Both the position numbers and the translations under genes were made by a program. From Bradyrhizobium sp. ORS 285 (GTDB lineage Bacteria > Pseudomonadota > Alphaproteobacteria > Rhizobiales > Xanthobacteraceae): DNA of 64,000 nucleotides. The stretch covers positions 6,221,001 through 6,285,000 of the forward strand of contig NZ_LT859959.1 in assembly GCF_900176205.1 (NCBI RefSeq), in the 5' to 3' direction. The first letter of the stretch is position 1. Every line of letters begins with the position of its first letter. A model generated the notes under the pieces. That model had not been told where the DNA came from, searched no databases, and was given only the letters and a program-made list of their open reading frames with translations. Shown here piece after piece: positions 26,499 through 36,171 of the stretch.

Positions 26499-26621
26499 GG
26501 ATCACCGGGACGTTCGGAAACGGGAATGGCGAGGATAGCATGCCGGCCATCCCGCAACAGCATCGCGCGCGGCATCGTGATTGCCTATCCTCGGCGCGAC
26601 ACTCACCGGGAGCCCCTGGAC

Positions 26622-27737
26622 ATGCCGACCGCCTTGCGCCGCGCCGCCGTTCACCGCCTGCCGATGCGAGGGCCCGACGATGTCGGCGCGCTGCAGGCGG
26701 CGATCGCGCAAGGCGCGATCGACCCGGCCGGCATCGTCGCCATTCTCGGCAAGACCGAGGGCAATGGCTGCGTCAACGACTTCACCCGCGCCTTTGCGGT
26801 GCGCTCGCTGGAGACGCTGCTCGAAAAACATCTGCCGGCGGACGCGGTCCGGCAGATCGCGATGGTGATGTCCGGCGGTACCGAGGGCGCGCTGTCGCCG
26901 CACATGATCGTGTTCGAGGCGCGCAAGGATGACGGCGGCGCACCGCGCGCCCATACCAAATCGCTGGCGCTGGGGCGCGCGCGGACGCCGGTGCTGCCGA
27001 GCGAGCATCTCGGCCGGCTGCCGCAGGTCGAGCAGGTCGCCGCCGGCGTGCGCGCCGCGATGGCCGATGCCGGCATCAGGGATGCCGCCGATGTCCACTA
27101 CGTCCAGGTGAAATGCCCGCTTCTGACGATGGAGCGGATCGAGGCGGCGGAGGCGCGGGGCGCCCGCACCGCCGTGCGCGATACTTTGAAGTCGATGGGA
27201 TTCTCGCGCGGCGCTTCGGCGCTCGGGGTCGGCGTCGCGCTCGGCGAGATCGCGCTCTCCGATTTGTCGGACGCCATGATCTGCGCGGACTACACGCGCT
27301 ATAGCGAGCGCGCCGCCACCTCGGGCGGGGTCGAGCTGCTCGATCACGAGATCATGGTGGCCGGCATGTCCGCGGATTGGAGCGGGCCGCTCGGCATCGA
27401 CCACGCCGTCATGCGCGACGCGATCGATATCGAGCCGGCGCGGGCCGCGTTGGCCCGGCTCGGGCTCGATGTGGCGGGCCAGGTGCCGGAGGCCGCCCGC
27501 GGCCGCATCGCCGCGGTGCTGGCCAAGGCGGAGGCGGCGCAGAGCGGCAGGCTGCGCGGACGCCGCCATACCATGCTCGACGACAGCGACATCTCCTCGA
27601 CCCGCCATGCCCGCGCCTTCGTCGGCGGGGCCCTGGCCGGATTGTTCGGCTTCACCGACCTGTTCGTCTCCGGCGGCGCCGAGCATCAGGGCCCGGACGG
27701 CGGCGGACCGATCGCGATCATCGCCGAGCGCGGCTGA
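26622..27737 (+). CDS. Ring-opening amidohydrolase, cyanuric acid hydrolase/barbiturase family
   Basis: This 371-aa enzyme belongs to the AtzD/TrzD/barbiturase family, which hydrolyses cyanuric acid or barbiturate. It has the three-fold repeat with the expected segments: GKTEGNGCVNDFTR, SGGTEGALSPH, VQVKCPLLT, a serine-rich GVGVALGEI region, ADYTRYSERAATSGGVELLDHEI, RGRRHTMLDDSD-type sequence and GGAEHQGPDGGGP near the end. The catalytic Lys and Ser of each repeat appear present. The ATG at 26622 (MPTALRRAAVHRLPM) fits known N-termini. No biuret or allophanate hydrolase genes adjoin it, so cyanurate versus barbiturate specificity is open. Confidence 0.9.
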   Translation: MPTALRRAAVHRLPMRGPDDVGALQAAIAQGAIDPAGIVAILGKTEGNGCVNDFTRAFAVRSLETLLEKHLPADAVRQIAMVMSGGTEGALSPHMIVFEARKDDGGAPRAHTKSLALGRARTPVLPSEHLGRLPQVEQVAAGVRAAMADAGIRDAADVHYVQVKCPLLTMERIEAAEARGARTAVRDTLKSMGFSRGASALGVGVALGEIALSDLSDAMICADYTRYSERAATSGGVELLDHEIMVAGMSADWSGPLGIDHAVMRDAIDIEPARAALARLGLDVAGQVPEAARGRIAAVLAKAEAAQSGRLRGRRHTMLDDSDISSTRHARAFVGGALAGLFGFTDLFVSGGAEHQGPDGGGPIAIIAERG

Positions 27738-27873
27738 TCGCGCCCCTCAGCTCACCCGGCATTGGTGAAACCCACAGGGGATGCGCCCCGGCGGGGCATC
27801 TTCGCGCGAGACGGTATCTCACGGCCGGCAAGCGTCACATCGCTAGATGCGACTGATTATCACATGCATATTC

Positions 27874-27898
27874 CTGGTTCCGCCACCCAGGGAACCAG
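27874..27898 (+). promoter_or_regulatory. Hairpin upstream of the first TonB receptor
   Basis: CTGGTTCC (27874-27881) is complementary to GGAACCAG (27891-27898) across a 9-nt loop. The right arm continues into GGAACCAGTTTCGGTCC, which recurs in similar form before the second receptor (about 30698). Role unknown. A palindromic TGATTATCA lies just upstream at 27854-27862. Confidence 0.4.
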
Positions 27899-27934
27899 TT
27901 TCGGTCCCATTCCACCCCCTTGTGGAGAGGCATT

Positions 27935-27958
27935 CGCAATTGGAACGGGCCAATTGCG
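27935..27958 (+). promoter_or_regulatory. Inverted repeat shared by both TonB receptors, copy 1
   Basis: CGCAATTGG, 6 nt, CCAATTGCG is a perfect 9-bp inverted repeat 48 bp before the receptor ATG. It is preceded by CATT and matched by 30742-30765 upstream of the paralogue. It could be an operator for an iron regulator or a leader hairpin. Confidence 0.55.
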
Positions 27959-28006
27959 GATCACGCACCAAGAGTCAGTTCTGCGTATCCAATGGGGTGG
28001 TTGAGT

Positions 28007-30418
28007 ATGGGACAAGCCGTTTTTCCAGCAAGCTTGCGCGCCGGGGCGGCGCATCGAGGGGCCCCCGCCCCCGACATGACCGGGAGGGACATCTCCGGCG
28101 TGAAGGTGTCGGCGGTGGCGAGCCTGATCGCGGTGGCGTCGTTCTCGGGGGCCGAGGCGCAACAGGCGCCGCTGCCGTCCGTCACCGTCGAAGCGCCGGC
28201 GACGCGCGCCAAGCCGGCGGCGTCGCGTCCGTCGGCCGACCAGATCCGCGCCCGTAGCGCGCTGCGCCGCGCCGCGCGCCAGCCGCAGCGACAGCCGCAG
28301 GCGCCGACCGGCCCGCAGACGCCGCCCGATGCCAATCCTTATGCCGATGCCGCCGCGCCCTATAAGGTCGATCGCGTCGCCTCCGGCAAGTTCACCGAGA
28401 AGCTGGTGAATACGCCGAAGACCATCACCGTGATGAGCAAGGAGGTGATGGAGGACAAGCGCATCACCACCCTGAAGGAGGTCGGCCGCTCCACCGCCGG
28501 CGTCACGCTCGGCTCCGGCGAAGGCGGCAACGCGTTCGGCGACCGCTTCTTCATCCGCGGCTTCGACGCCCGCAACGACATCTTCATCGACGGCATCCGC
28601 GATCCCGCGGTGTCGGTGCGCGAGAACTTCTTCACCGAGCAGGTCGAGATCCTGCGCGGGCCTGCGTCGGCCTATGCCGGACGCGGCACCGCCGGCGGCG
28701 CCATCAACATCATCACCAAGCAGGCCGGCGACCGTAATTTCACCAATGCCGAGTCGACCATCGGCACCGACCAGACCAAGCGCGTCACGCTCGACGTCAA
28801 CCAGACGATCTCGCCGACCTTCTCCGTGCGCACCGGCGGCCTGTTCCAGGATGCCAATGTGGCGGGGCGCGACCACGTCACGGACGATCGCTGGGGCGGC
28901 TTCGTCTCGACCAAGTGGACGCCGAACGACTCGCTGAAGGTGACGACCAACTACGTCCACACCGATCTCTCCGGCTATCCGGATTTCGGCGTGCCGTTCT
29001 ACAAGCAGGGCAACATTCCGGTCACCTCGGCCGGCATCCCGCGCAACACCTGGTACGGCTTCCTCAACCGCGACTTCCAGGCGGCGCGGCAGGATTTCGG
29101 CACGCTGGCCGGTGAGCTGAAGCTCAGCGACAGCGTCACCTTCTCGAGCAAGCTGCGCGGCGAGCATTCCGAGCTGAACTATATCGGCACCCTGCCCAAT
29201 GCGAGCGTGACCGGAACGGCGAGCCCGGATCCGACCAAATGGGTCTTCAACGCCAGCCCGCAGAGCCGCTATCAGACGGTCGACAACTGCGCCAACCAGA
29301 ACGACCTGACGATCAAGTTCGACACCGGACCGGTCAAGCACACCACGGTTGTCGGCACGGAGTTCTCCAAGGAGAACATCTCGATCGACCGCTATGCCGG
29401 CCTCGCCTCCGAGGCGTTCGGAACGCAGGGCACCGCCACCGGCGGGCTACAGAACCAGAACATGTTCAGCCCGGCCTATACCAACCTGCCGTTCACGACC
29501 GTGGGCTATCTGACCGGCAACCCGACCCGCTACGACGTCGACAGCAAGAGCGCCTATCTCATCGACACCGCGAACTGGCGCGACACGCTGATCTTCACCG
29601 GCGGCCTGCGCTATGACGGGTATGCGATGCGCTCGTCGAACAACACGGCGTCGGCGACAGTCGATTCCGACCTGATCAACTACAATCTCGGCCTGGTCTA
29701 CAAGCCGCTGCCGATCGCCAGCCTCTATGCGGCCTATGCGACCTCGGCCAATCCGTTCGGCTCGGAGCTCGACGGCACCGCGACGGATTACGGCGGCATC
29801 CCGCCGAACAGCACCATCATCCTCGGGCCGGAGCGCAACAAGGGCGCGGAGGTCGGCACCAAATGGGAGCTGTTCGACCGGCACCTGCTGGTGACCGGCG
29901 CGCTGTTCCAGACCACCAAGGACAATGCCCGCGAGACCGTCAACGGCCTGCTGACCTCGGGCGCCGCCTACCGCATCCAGGGCATCGACATCGAGGCGGA
30001 GGGCAAGCTGACCGATCGCTGGAGCATCTTCGGCGGCCTGGTGCTGATGCAGTCCAAGGTGACGCAGAGCGGCGTCGCCTCCAACGCCGGCCTGCAGCTC
30101 GCCAACATCGCCCACCAGTCGCTGAGCGTGCTCTCGAAGTACAAGCTCGACGACGGCTGGGAGATCGGCGGCCAGGCGGTGTACCGCTCGAAAGTGTTCG
30201 GCGGCACCTTCGCGGCCAACACCGGCAACGAGCTGCCGAGCTACTGGCGCTTCGATGCCTTCATCGAGAAGCAGTTCGACAAGAACTGGAGCGCGAAGCT
30301 CTACGCCCAGAACATCACCAACCAGCTCTATTACGACACCTTCTACCGCAGCAACGTGCCGTTCACGCAGGTCGCTCCGGGCCGGGCCTTCTACTTGATC
30401 ACCACCGCGAAGTTCTGA
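28007..30418 (+). CDS. TonB-dependent siderophore receptor, paralogue 1
   Basis: This 803-aa outer-membrane receptor has a long N-terminal leader (signal core SAVASLIAVASFSGAEAQ at about 33-50). After a basic Pro/Arg-rich linker comes the plug domain: TPKTITVMSKEVMED (TonB-box-adjacent), NAFGDRFFIRGFDARNDIFI, EQVEILRGPASAYAGRGTAG and a 22-strand barrel ending with aromatic sequence YLITTAKF. It is closest in pattern to catecholate/Fiu-like siderophore receptors. The start was chosen from conservation with the adjacent paralogue (MGQAVFPASLRAG versus MGKAVFPRSLRGA), which share a GGGGTGG ribosome site. It is followed by a second receptor and a PiuC dioxygenase, as in fiu-ybiX loci. Confidence 0.87.
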   Translation: MGQAVFPASLRAGAAHRGAPAPDMTGRDISGVKVSAVASLIAVASFSGAEAQQAPLPSVTVEAPATRAKPAASRPSADQIRARSALRRAARQPQRQPQAPTGPQTPPDANPYADAAAPYKVDRVASGKFTEKLVNTPKTITVMSKEVMEDKRITTLKEVGRSTAGVTLGSGEGGNAFGDRFFIRGFDARNDIFIDGIRDPAVSVRENFFTEQVEILRGPASAYAGRGTAGGAINIITKQAGDRNFTNAESTIGTDQTKRVTLDVNQTISPTFSVRTGGLFQDANVAGRDHVTDDRWGGFVSTKWTPNDSLKVTTNYVHTDLSGYPDFGVPFYKQGNIPVTSAGIPRNTWYGFLNRDFQAARQDFGTLAGELKLSDSVTFSSKLRGEHSELNYIGTLPNASVTGTASPDPTKWVFNASPQSRYQTVDNCANQNDLTIKFDTGPVKHTTVVGTEFSKENISIDRYAGLASEAFGTQGTATGGLQNQNMFSPAYTNLPFTTVGYLTGNPTRYDVDSKSAYLIDTANWRDTLIFTGGLRYDGYAMRSSNNTASATVDSDLINYNLGLVYKPLPIASLYAAYATSANPFGSELDGTATDYGGIPPNSTIILGPERNKGAEVGTKWELFDRHLLVTGALFQTTKDNARETVNGLLTSGAAYRIQGIDIEAEGKLTDRWSIFGGLVLMQSKVTQSGVASNAGLQLANIAHQSLSVLSKYKLDDGWEIGGQAVYRSKVFGGTFAANTGNELPSYWRFDAFIEKQFDKNWSAKLYAQNITNQLYYDTFYRSNVPFTQVAPGRAFYLITTAKF

Positions 30419-30851
30419 AGAGGCCAATCACGAATGAGCAACGATGTTGCCGGATTCCCGCCGCACCTCGCAGGTGCGGCGGGTGCGAAGGCGAGACGAA
30501 ACGCCGCAACCTGAGACATTCCGACGCAGGTACTGGAGTCATCCAGCGGTATCAGGAGCCGCTACTCGCTTGATCCAGGATTGAAGCCTGTCCGCAGGCG
30601 CAACCAGGAGGTTTCATCTGTTGCCGCAATGCGACAGCATGCGAACAATTGTCATTCTCGGAAACGGATTGAAACTTTTCGCATTCCGGCCATGAGCGGA
30701 ACCAGCTTTGGACCGCTTTCCCCCGCTTCTTGACTTGCATTCGCAACTGGTACGGGCCGGTTGCGGCGTTCAACGAACCCGAGGTTCCCGAGGGGAACCG
30801 GAGGGTTCCAAGCCCAAGTCTCAAGTTGCGTAACGAATGGGGTGGTCGAGT
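30419..30851 (+). other. Intergenic leader between the two TonB receptors
   Basis: 433 bp without a gene. The first 200 bp show a short GC-rich palindrome (CCGCACCTCGCAGGTGCGG at about 30462-30480), possibly a terminator without a T run. The last 150 bp repeat elements of the first receptor's upstream region, including the inverted repeat and the 40 nt before the ATG. Confidence 0.5.
30742..30765 (+). promoter_or_regulatory. Inverted repeat shared by both TonB receptors, copy 2
   Basis: CGCAACTGG, 6 nt, CCGGTTGCG forms a 9-bp inverted repeat with one mismatch, 86 bp before the ATG. Spacer ACGGG and flanking CATT are conserved with the copy at 27935-27958, suggesting a common regulator or RNA structure. 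Confidence 0.55.
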
Positions 30852-33380
30852 ATGGGTAAGGCAGTCTTTCCAAGGAGCTTGCGTGGAGCAAGCTGGCACG
30901 CAGAGGAACCATCCGCTGAGATGTCCGGCGTGAAGGTCTCGGCGGTCGCGAGCCTGATCGCGGTCGCGTCGTTCTCGAGTGCCGAAGCCCAGCAGGCGCC
31001 GCTGCCCTCCGTCAACGTCGAAGCCCCCGTGGCGCGTCCCAAGCCGGCCGCCTCGCGCCCGAGCGCCGAGCAGATCCGCGCGCGCGACGCGATGCGCCGC
31101 GCGGCCCGTCAGCAGCAGCAGCAGCAACAGGCTGCGGCGCCGAAGAGCAACCTGCCGCCCGACCGCAACCCCTATTCCAGCCCCGCCTCCGACTACAAGG
31201 GTGAGCGGCTGCAGGCCTCCGGCAAATTTCCCGAGAAGCTCCTGAACACGCCGAAGACGGTCACGGTGCTGAGCAAGGAGATCCTGGCGGACAAGAACTC
31301 CACCAGCTTGAAATCCGCCGTGCTGTCGACCGCCGGCGTGACGCTCGGCACCGGCGAAGGCGGCAACGCGTTCGGCGACCGATTCTTCATCCGCGGCTTC
31401 GACGCGCGCAACGACGTGTTCATCGACGGCGTGCGCGACGCCGGCGTGTCGGTGCGCGAGAACTTCTTCACCGAGCAGGTCGAGATCCTGCGCGGCCCGG
31501 CCTCCTCCTTCGCCGGCCGCGGCACCACCGGCGGCGCGATCAATATCGTGACCAAGCAGGCCACGACCGACAACAGCTTCTACAACATGGACACCACGCT
31601 CGGCACCGACCAGACCAAGCGCGTGGTGATCGACGTCAACCAGAAGATCACCCCGACCTTCGCCGCGCGCGTCGGCGGCCTGTTCCAGGATGCAGGCGTC
31701 GCCGGGCGCGACTACGTGACCGACAACCGCAATGGCGGCTTCATCGCCACCAAGTGGACGCCGCTCGACACCGTGACGCTCGCGACCAACTACATCCACA
31801 CCGAGGTTTCGGGCCGCCCGGACTTCGGCGTGCCGTATTACCGTCCGAGCACGCTCACGGCGGGCGCGCCGTTCCCGGAGGTCGGCTCGCCGCGCAACGC
31901 GTGGTACGGCTTCGTCAACCGCGACTTCCAGCGCATCGGCCAGGACATCGGCACGATCAACGCCGAGGTGAAGATCACCCCCGACCTGACGATCTCGGAC
32001 AAGGTCCGGGTGTCGCGCTCGACACTCAACTATATCGGCACGCTGCCGGAAGGCGCGACCATCACCAATCCGATCGAGAACTCGGTGATCCGCGCCAACC
32101 CGCAGAGCCGCTTCCAGCAGACCGACGTGCTCGCCAATCAGCTCGATGCGACCTACAAGTTCGACACCGGTGCCTTCAGGCACACCCTGGTCGCCGGCCT
32201 CGAAGTGTCGCAGGAAAAGGCACTCATCAACAGCTACACCGGTCTCACCTCCGAGCAGCAGGGCCTTCCTTTCGCAGGCAATGGCTCACTTTCCAATGTG
32301 AGCGTGTTCAACCCGCAGTTCACCAACCTGCCGTTCGGCATTCCATCGCTGAGCCAATTCCCGACCAACCTCAAGGTCGACACGGTGAGCGTCTATGCGC
32401 TCGACAGCGTCAACTACCGGGATCTCGTGATCCTCAACGGCGGTGTCCGCTATGACAAATACGACGTCCGGGTCGACGGCTTCGGCACCGTCAACGGCGT
32501 CGCCAACACGCCGGGTTCGACCGCCGCCTCCAGCGGCCTGCCGAACTTCAATCTCGGCCTGACCTTGAAGCCGGTGCCCTATGCGAGCTTCTATGCGGCC
32601 TATGCGACGTCGTCGAACCCGGTGGGCGCGGAGTTCGATGGTCTCAGCGCCGCCTATGGCGGTCTGACGGCGGTCACCAATGGCGGGGCCAACCAGGTGT
32701 TCGGGCCCGAGAAGAACACCTCGATCGAGATCGGCACCAAATGGGAGCTGCTCGACGGCCGCCTGCTGGTGACCGGTGCCTTGTTTCAGACCGAGAAGGA
32801 GAATGCCCGCGAGTCGTTCAACGTCACGAGACAGACGGCGACGGCGGCGTGCCCCTACAACGCCACCTCGGGCAACGTGCCGTGTATCTCGGCCGGCGCA
32901 GCCTACCGCATCCGCGGCATCGACCTGCAGGCGGGCGGCAAGCTGACCGACAAATGGAGCATCTTCGGCGGCCTCGTGCTGATGCAATCCGAGGTGACCA
33001 AGTCGAACATCCTGCCGGCCAACACCGCGCTGTTCGCCAGCAATGTCGGCCTGCAGCTCGCCAACACCGCACACCAGTCGTTCAGCCTGCTGACGAAGTA
33101 CCAGATCAACGATACCTGGGAGATCGGCGGCCAGGCCGTGTACCGCTCGAAGATCTTCGGCGGTACCTGGCTCGCGGCCAACCAGGGCACGGAGCTGCCG
33201 AGCTACTGGCGCTTCGATGCCTTCGCGGAAGCCAAGCTCGACAAGAACTGGACCGCGAAGCTGTTCGTTGCCAACATCTTCGACAAGCTCTACTACGACG
33301 CCTTCTATCAGAGTGCCGCGCCGTTCACCTTCGTCGGACCGGGCAGAAGCGCATCGATCGTCCTGTCGGGACGCTTTTGA
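30852..33380 (+). CDS. TonB-dependent siderophore receptor, paralogue 2
   Basis: This 842-aa paralogue of the preceding receptor shows obvious similarity throughout: the same leader SGVKVSAVASLIAVASFS, linker RPKPAASRPSAEQIRARDAM, and plug RFFIRGFDARNDVFIDGVRD and EQVEILRGPASSFAGRGT. A glutamine run (QQQQQQQ) sits in the linker. Compared with its neighbour it has a longer extracellular loop late in the barrel (RQTATAACPYNATSGNVPC, with a Cys pair), so the two probably bind different ferric siderophores. It ends 45 bp before the PiuC dioxygenase gene, and all three likely form one iron-regulated unit. Confidence 0.87.
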   Translation: MGKAVFPRSLRGASWHAEEPSAEMSGVKVSAVASLIAVASFSSAEAQQAPLPSVNVEAPVARPKPAASRPSAEQIRARDAMRRAARQQQQQQQAAAPKSNLPPDRNPYSSPASDYKGERLQASGKFPEKLLNTPKTVTVLSKEILADKNSTSLKSAVLSTAGVTLGTGEGGNAFGDRFFIRGFDARNDVFIDGVRDAGVSVRENFFTEQVEILRGPASSFAGRGTTGGAINIVTKQATTDNSFYNMDTTLGTDQTKRVVIDVNQKITPTFAARVGGLFQDAGVAGRDYVTDNRNGGFIATKWTPLDTVTLATNYIHTEVSGRPDFGVPYYRPSTLTAGAPFPEVGSPRNAWYGFVNRDFQRIGQDIGTINAEVKITPDLTISDKVRVSRSTLNYIGTLPEGATITNPIENSVIRANPQSRFQQTDVLANQLDATYKFDTGAFRHTLVAGLEVSQEKALINSYTGLTSEQQGLPFAGNGSLSNVSVFNPQFTNLPFGIPSLSQFPTNLKVDTVSVYALDSVNYRDLVILNGGVRYDKYDVRVDGFGTVNGVANTPGSTAASSGLPNFNLGLTLKPVPYASFYAAYATSSNPVGAEFDGLSAAYGGLTAVTNGGANQVFGPEKNTSIEIGTKWELLDGRLLVTGALFQTEKENARESFNVTRQTATAACPYNATSGNVPCISAGAAYRIRGIDLQAGGKLTDKWSIFGGLVLMQSEVTKSNILPANTALFASNVGLQLANTAHQSFSLLTKYQINDTWEIGGQAVYRSKIFGGTWLAANQGTELPSYWRFDAFAEAKLDKNWTAKLFVANIFDKLYYDAFYQSAAPFTFVGPGRSASIVLSGRF

Positions 33381-33425
33381 TCGCCTGACGATCCACGCCG
33401 GGTACATTCGCGAGTTGATGAGTTC

Positions 33426-34115
33426 ATGCTGATCTGTGTCCCCGGAATTCTAAGCAAAGACGATGTGGCGGACTTCCGCCGCATCATGGACCAAAGCGAC
33501 TGGGAGGACGGCCGCTCGACGGCCGGCGCCCAGTCGGCCATGGTGAAGCGCAACGAGCAGCTGCCGCCCGACAGCGAGGTGGCGCGCAAGCTCGGCCACC
33601 GCATCATTTCGGCGATGACCGCCAATCCCCGGTTTCTCGCCGCCGCCATCCCGCAGCAGATCTTCCCGCCGCTGTTCAACCGCTACGCCGCCGACGCCGG
33701 CCATCATTTCGGCATCCACGTCGACAACGCGGTGCGCGGCGACAAGCTGACCGGCCTGCGCATCCGCACCGACCTCTCCGTCACGCTGTTTCTCTCGGAG
33801 CCCGAAGAATATGACGGCGGCGAGCTCGTCATCGAGGATCTCTACGGCTCGCACGAAGTGAAGCTGCCGGCCGGCGATCTCGTGCTGTATCCCGCCTCCA
33901 GCCTGCACATGGTCACGCCGGTGACGCGTGGCGTTCGCGTCGCCTCGTTCTTCTGGCTGCAGAGCATGATCCGCGATCCCCTCGCCCGCAGCATGATCTT
34001 CGACTTGGACACCACGATCCAGGGATTGTCGCAGCGGCTCGGGCGCGACGATCCGGAGATGGTGCGTCTGACCGGCCTCTATCACAACCTGATCCGCTAC
34101 TGGGCCGAGGCCTGA
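33426..34115 (+). CDS. piuC: PKHD-type Fe(II)/2-oxoglutarate dioxygenase (PiuC/YbiX)
   Basis: This 229-aa protein has the PiuC/YbiX pattern: opening [38 protein letters not shown] with the HxD iron ligands, [16 protein letters not shown], the distal histidine in [13 protein letters not shown] and the 2-oxoglutarate-binding arginine in [13 protein letters not shown]. Such genes sit next to Fiu-type receptors and may modify siderophores or catechols. Here it follows two receptors by 45 bp, supporting co-transcription. Confidence 0.92.
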   Translation: MLICVPGILSKDDVADFRRIMDQSDWEDGRSTAGAQSAMVKRNEQLPPDSEVARKLGHRIISAMTANPRFLAAAIPQQIFPPLFNRYAADAGHHFGIHVDNAVRGDKLTGLRIRTDLSVTLFLSEPEEYDGGELVIEDLYGSHEVKLPAGDLVLYPASSLHMVTPVTRGVRVASFFWLQSMIRDPLARSMIFDLDTTIQGLSQRLGRDDPEMVRLTGLYHNLIRYWAEA

Positions 34116-34905
34116 GTCCACATTTCCCGCTCCCCGCGGTTCAACCAGCGATCGCGATCGGCAAGGAGCCGGGCTCCACCGACGGAGCAGCCTGGCTCTT
34201 GCATTTTCTGGATCATCTCCCGGATTGTCCGGCGAATTCGCCTCCAACTGCAGCGATCTCCCAAAGGCGACGCAAGCGGCGGACGATCTCATTCGGCCGA
34301 CATCAGTGAATCCGACATACCTCGCGCGGGCCGAACCAAAGGCGGGCGCCCTCTCTCCCCGATCAGTTCCCTTTATGGGTTGCACGTCTTGTGTGCACGT
34401 TCGCAAACTCGCAGCAGACGCAGACCGCGCGGGACTTTGATTGATCACGATGTGCAATCAGGTCGCGCAGTATGTGCAAGACCGAACCCATCGGCCCGTT
34501 GATTCGTTTCGATTCCCCATCTGCGTCGCGGCAGACGGGATAGCGTCTCCGAAACTGCGCTTCAGCAGACGTAAGCGAGACTGTTCCGCTCACGTCGACG
34601 GCGCCGGCTAATTAGAATCGATGGAAGACGGAACGGCGGCAATTGCGTGACCGGTGTGTCCGGTTGCGAGCGCACGCATCATTCGAATCATTCCAGTTCA
34701 AAGCTTTCAGATAGTTAGCTCAGTCGCGACCGCCTTGCGCGTCGATCCGGTGATCGCCGGATTCGGTCCTACACATCGCATCGCACGCGCCGGCTTGATT
34801 GCCGACATCGATGGACCCGCTTTGAGTCAACGCGTCGTCTCAAAACAGCCCGCTTACGCCAGGAAACATTACGGCAAGTTTAACTACCAAGGGGTGTGCA
34901 GCAAC
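34116..34905 (+). other. Long gene-free leader before exbB
   Basis: 790 bp with no gene I can support; frames here have poor codon pattern. A low-confidence TTAGAATC half-site (about 34613-34620) recalls an iron-control element, but the second half is not conserved. A purine-rich AAGGGGTG at 34889-34896 is the ribosome site for exbB. Confidence 0.5.
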
Positions 34906-36165
34906 ATGTTCAGGAACGTTCTTTACGTAGGAGCGGTGATTGCCGCCGTTTCGGCCGGCGCGGTTGCGCATGCCGAGCAGCCGGCCGCCGCGCCGAAGCC
35001 TGGCCAGGCTGCGACTGCGCCGCAGACCGCAACAACGACTCCGGCGAGCACCGCCGCAGCAAAGAGCGTCCCGACTCCGACGGCAACGGCCGCGACCCCG
35101 GCATCGGCTCCGTCTCAGACAACGGCACCGAAGCCTGTCACCACCGGACAGGCAACGACACCGCCGGCTGCAGCACAGACGGCGCAAGCGCAACCGGCGA
35201 CTGCACCCGCCTCTGCCGCACCTGCGCCCGCTGCAACGACTCCCGCAGCAACGACCAGCGCTGCGCCGACGCCCGCCGCCACCACAGGCCAGACGTCCGC
35301 TGCTGCAGTGGCCGACGCGCAGGCACCCGCCGCCACGGAAGCCGTGACCGACGCGGCGGCGGCCGACAAGCCGAAGGAACAGGCAGAGAAGCCGGCGCAG
35401 TCCGCTGCGCAAGCAGCAGCCCACGTTCCGCATGACCTGTCGCCGTGGTCGATGTTCCTCGCCGCCGACATCCTGGTGAAGTCGGTGATGATGGGCCTCG
35501 CACTGGCCTCGCTCGCCACCTGGACCGTGTTCATCGCCAAGACCGTCGAATTCGCTGTTCTCCGCCGCAAGCTGAGCAGCGCGCTCCGCAAGGTCGACGA
35601 CGTGCGCTGGCTGTCTGAAGCCAAGCTCGCTCTGGGCTCGAAGCAGAGCGTGCTCACGGTGCTGATCGATGCAGCGATGCATGAGATCCGGATGTCGTCG
35701 GAGCTGCCGCCGCACGGCGTCAACGAACGTGCCGCGTCGAGCTTCTCCGAGATCGTGCGCGCCGAAGGCCGTCGCTGCCGCACCGGCATGGGCCTGCTCG
35801 CCACCATCGGCTCGATCTCGCCCTTCGTCGGCCTGTTCGGCACCGTCTGGGGCATCATGAACAGCTTCATCGGCATCTCGAAGTCGCAGACGACCAATCT
35901 CGCCGTCGTCGCTCCGGGCATCGCCGAGGCGCTGCTCGCGACCGCCATCGGCCTCGTGGCTGCGATCCCCGCCGTGATCATCTACAATCACTTCACCCGC
36001 GTGACCAAAGGCTACATGGAGCTCGTCAACCGCTCCTCCGGCGCCACCGCCCGCATGCTGTCGCGCGATCTCGATCGCGGCCAGAGCCACCATACGCCGC
36101 AGGGCCGGGGCTTCGAGCCGATCCACGTCCACTCGTCGCCGCCGATGGCGCTGGCCGCGGAGTAA
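34906..36165 (+). CDS. exbB: ExbB energy-transducer subunit with long Ala/Pro/Thr-rich N-terminal extension
   Basis: The 419-aa protein has a signal peptide (FRNVLYVGAVIAAVSAGAVA), then about 150 residues made almost only of Ala, Pro, Thr and Gln, and then a normal ExbB/TolQ core from about residue 180 with three helices. The core includes LLATIGSISPFVGLFGTVWG, SQTTNLAVVAPGIAEALLATAIGL and the C-terminal helix. With ExbD it forms the proton channel that drives TonB. A start at 34906 gives an intact signal peptide and good ribosome site. The extension is periplasmic and of the type seen in several rhizobial ExbB proteins, but long here. It is followed 6 bp later by exbD. Confidence 0.92.
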   Translation: MFRNVLYVGAVIAAVSAGAVAHAEQPAAAPKPGQAATAPQTATTTPASTAAAKSVPTPTATAATPASAPSQTTAPKPVTTGQATTPPAAAQTAQAQPATAPASAAPAPAATTPAATTSAAPTPAATTGQTSAAAVADAQAPAATEAVTDAAAADKPKEQAEKPAQSAAQAAAHVPHDLSPWSMFLAADILVKSVMMGLALASLATWTVFIAKTVEFAVLRRKLSSALRKVDDVRWLSEAKLALGSKQSVLTVLIDAAMHEIRMSSELPPHGVNERAASSFSEIVRAEGRRCRTGMGLLATIGSISPFVGLFGTVWGIMNSFIGISKSQTTNLAVVAPGIAEALLATAIGLVAAIPAVIIYNHFTRVTKGYMELVNRSSGATARMLSRDLDRGQSHHTPQGRGFEPIHVHSSPPMALAAE

Positions 36166-36171
36166 GCGATT

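Noticed and set aside
34608..34626. Irr-type iron control element before exbB
   Set aside because: Only a TTAGAA half-site is present; the complementary half (TTCTAA) is missing.
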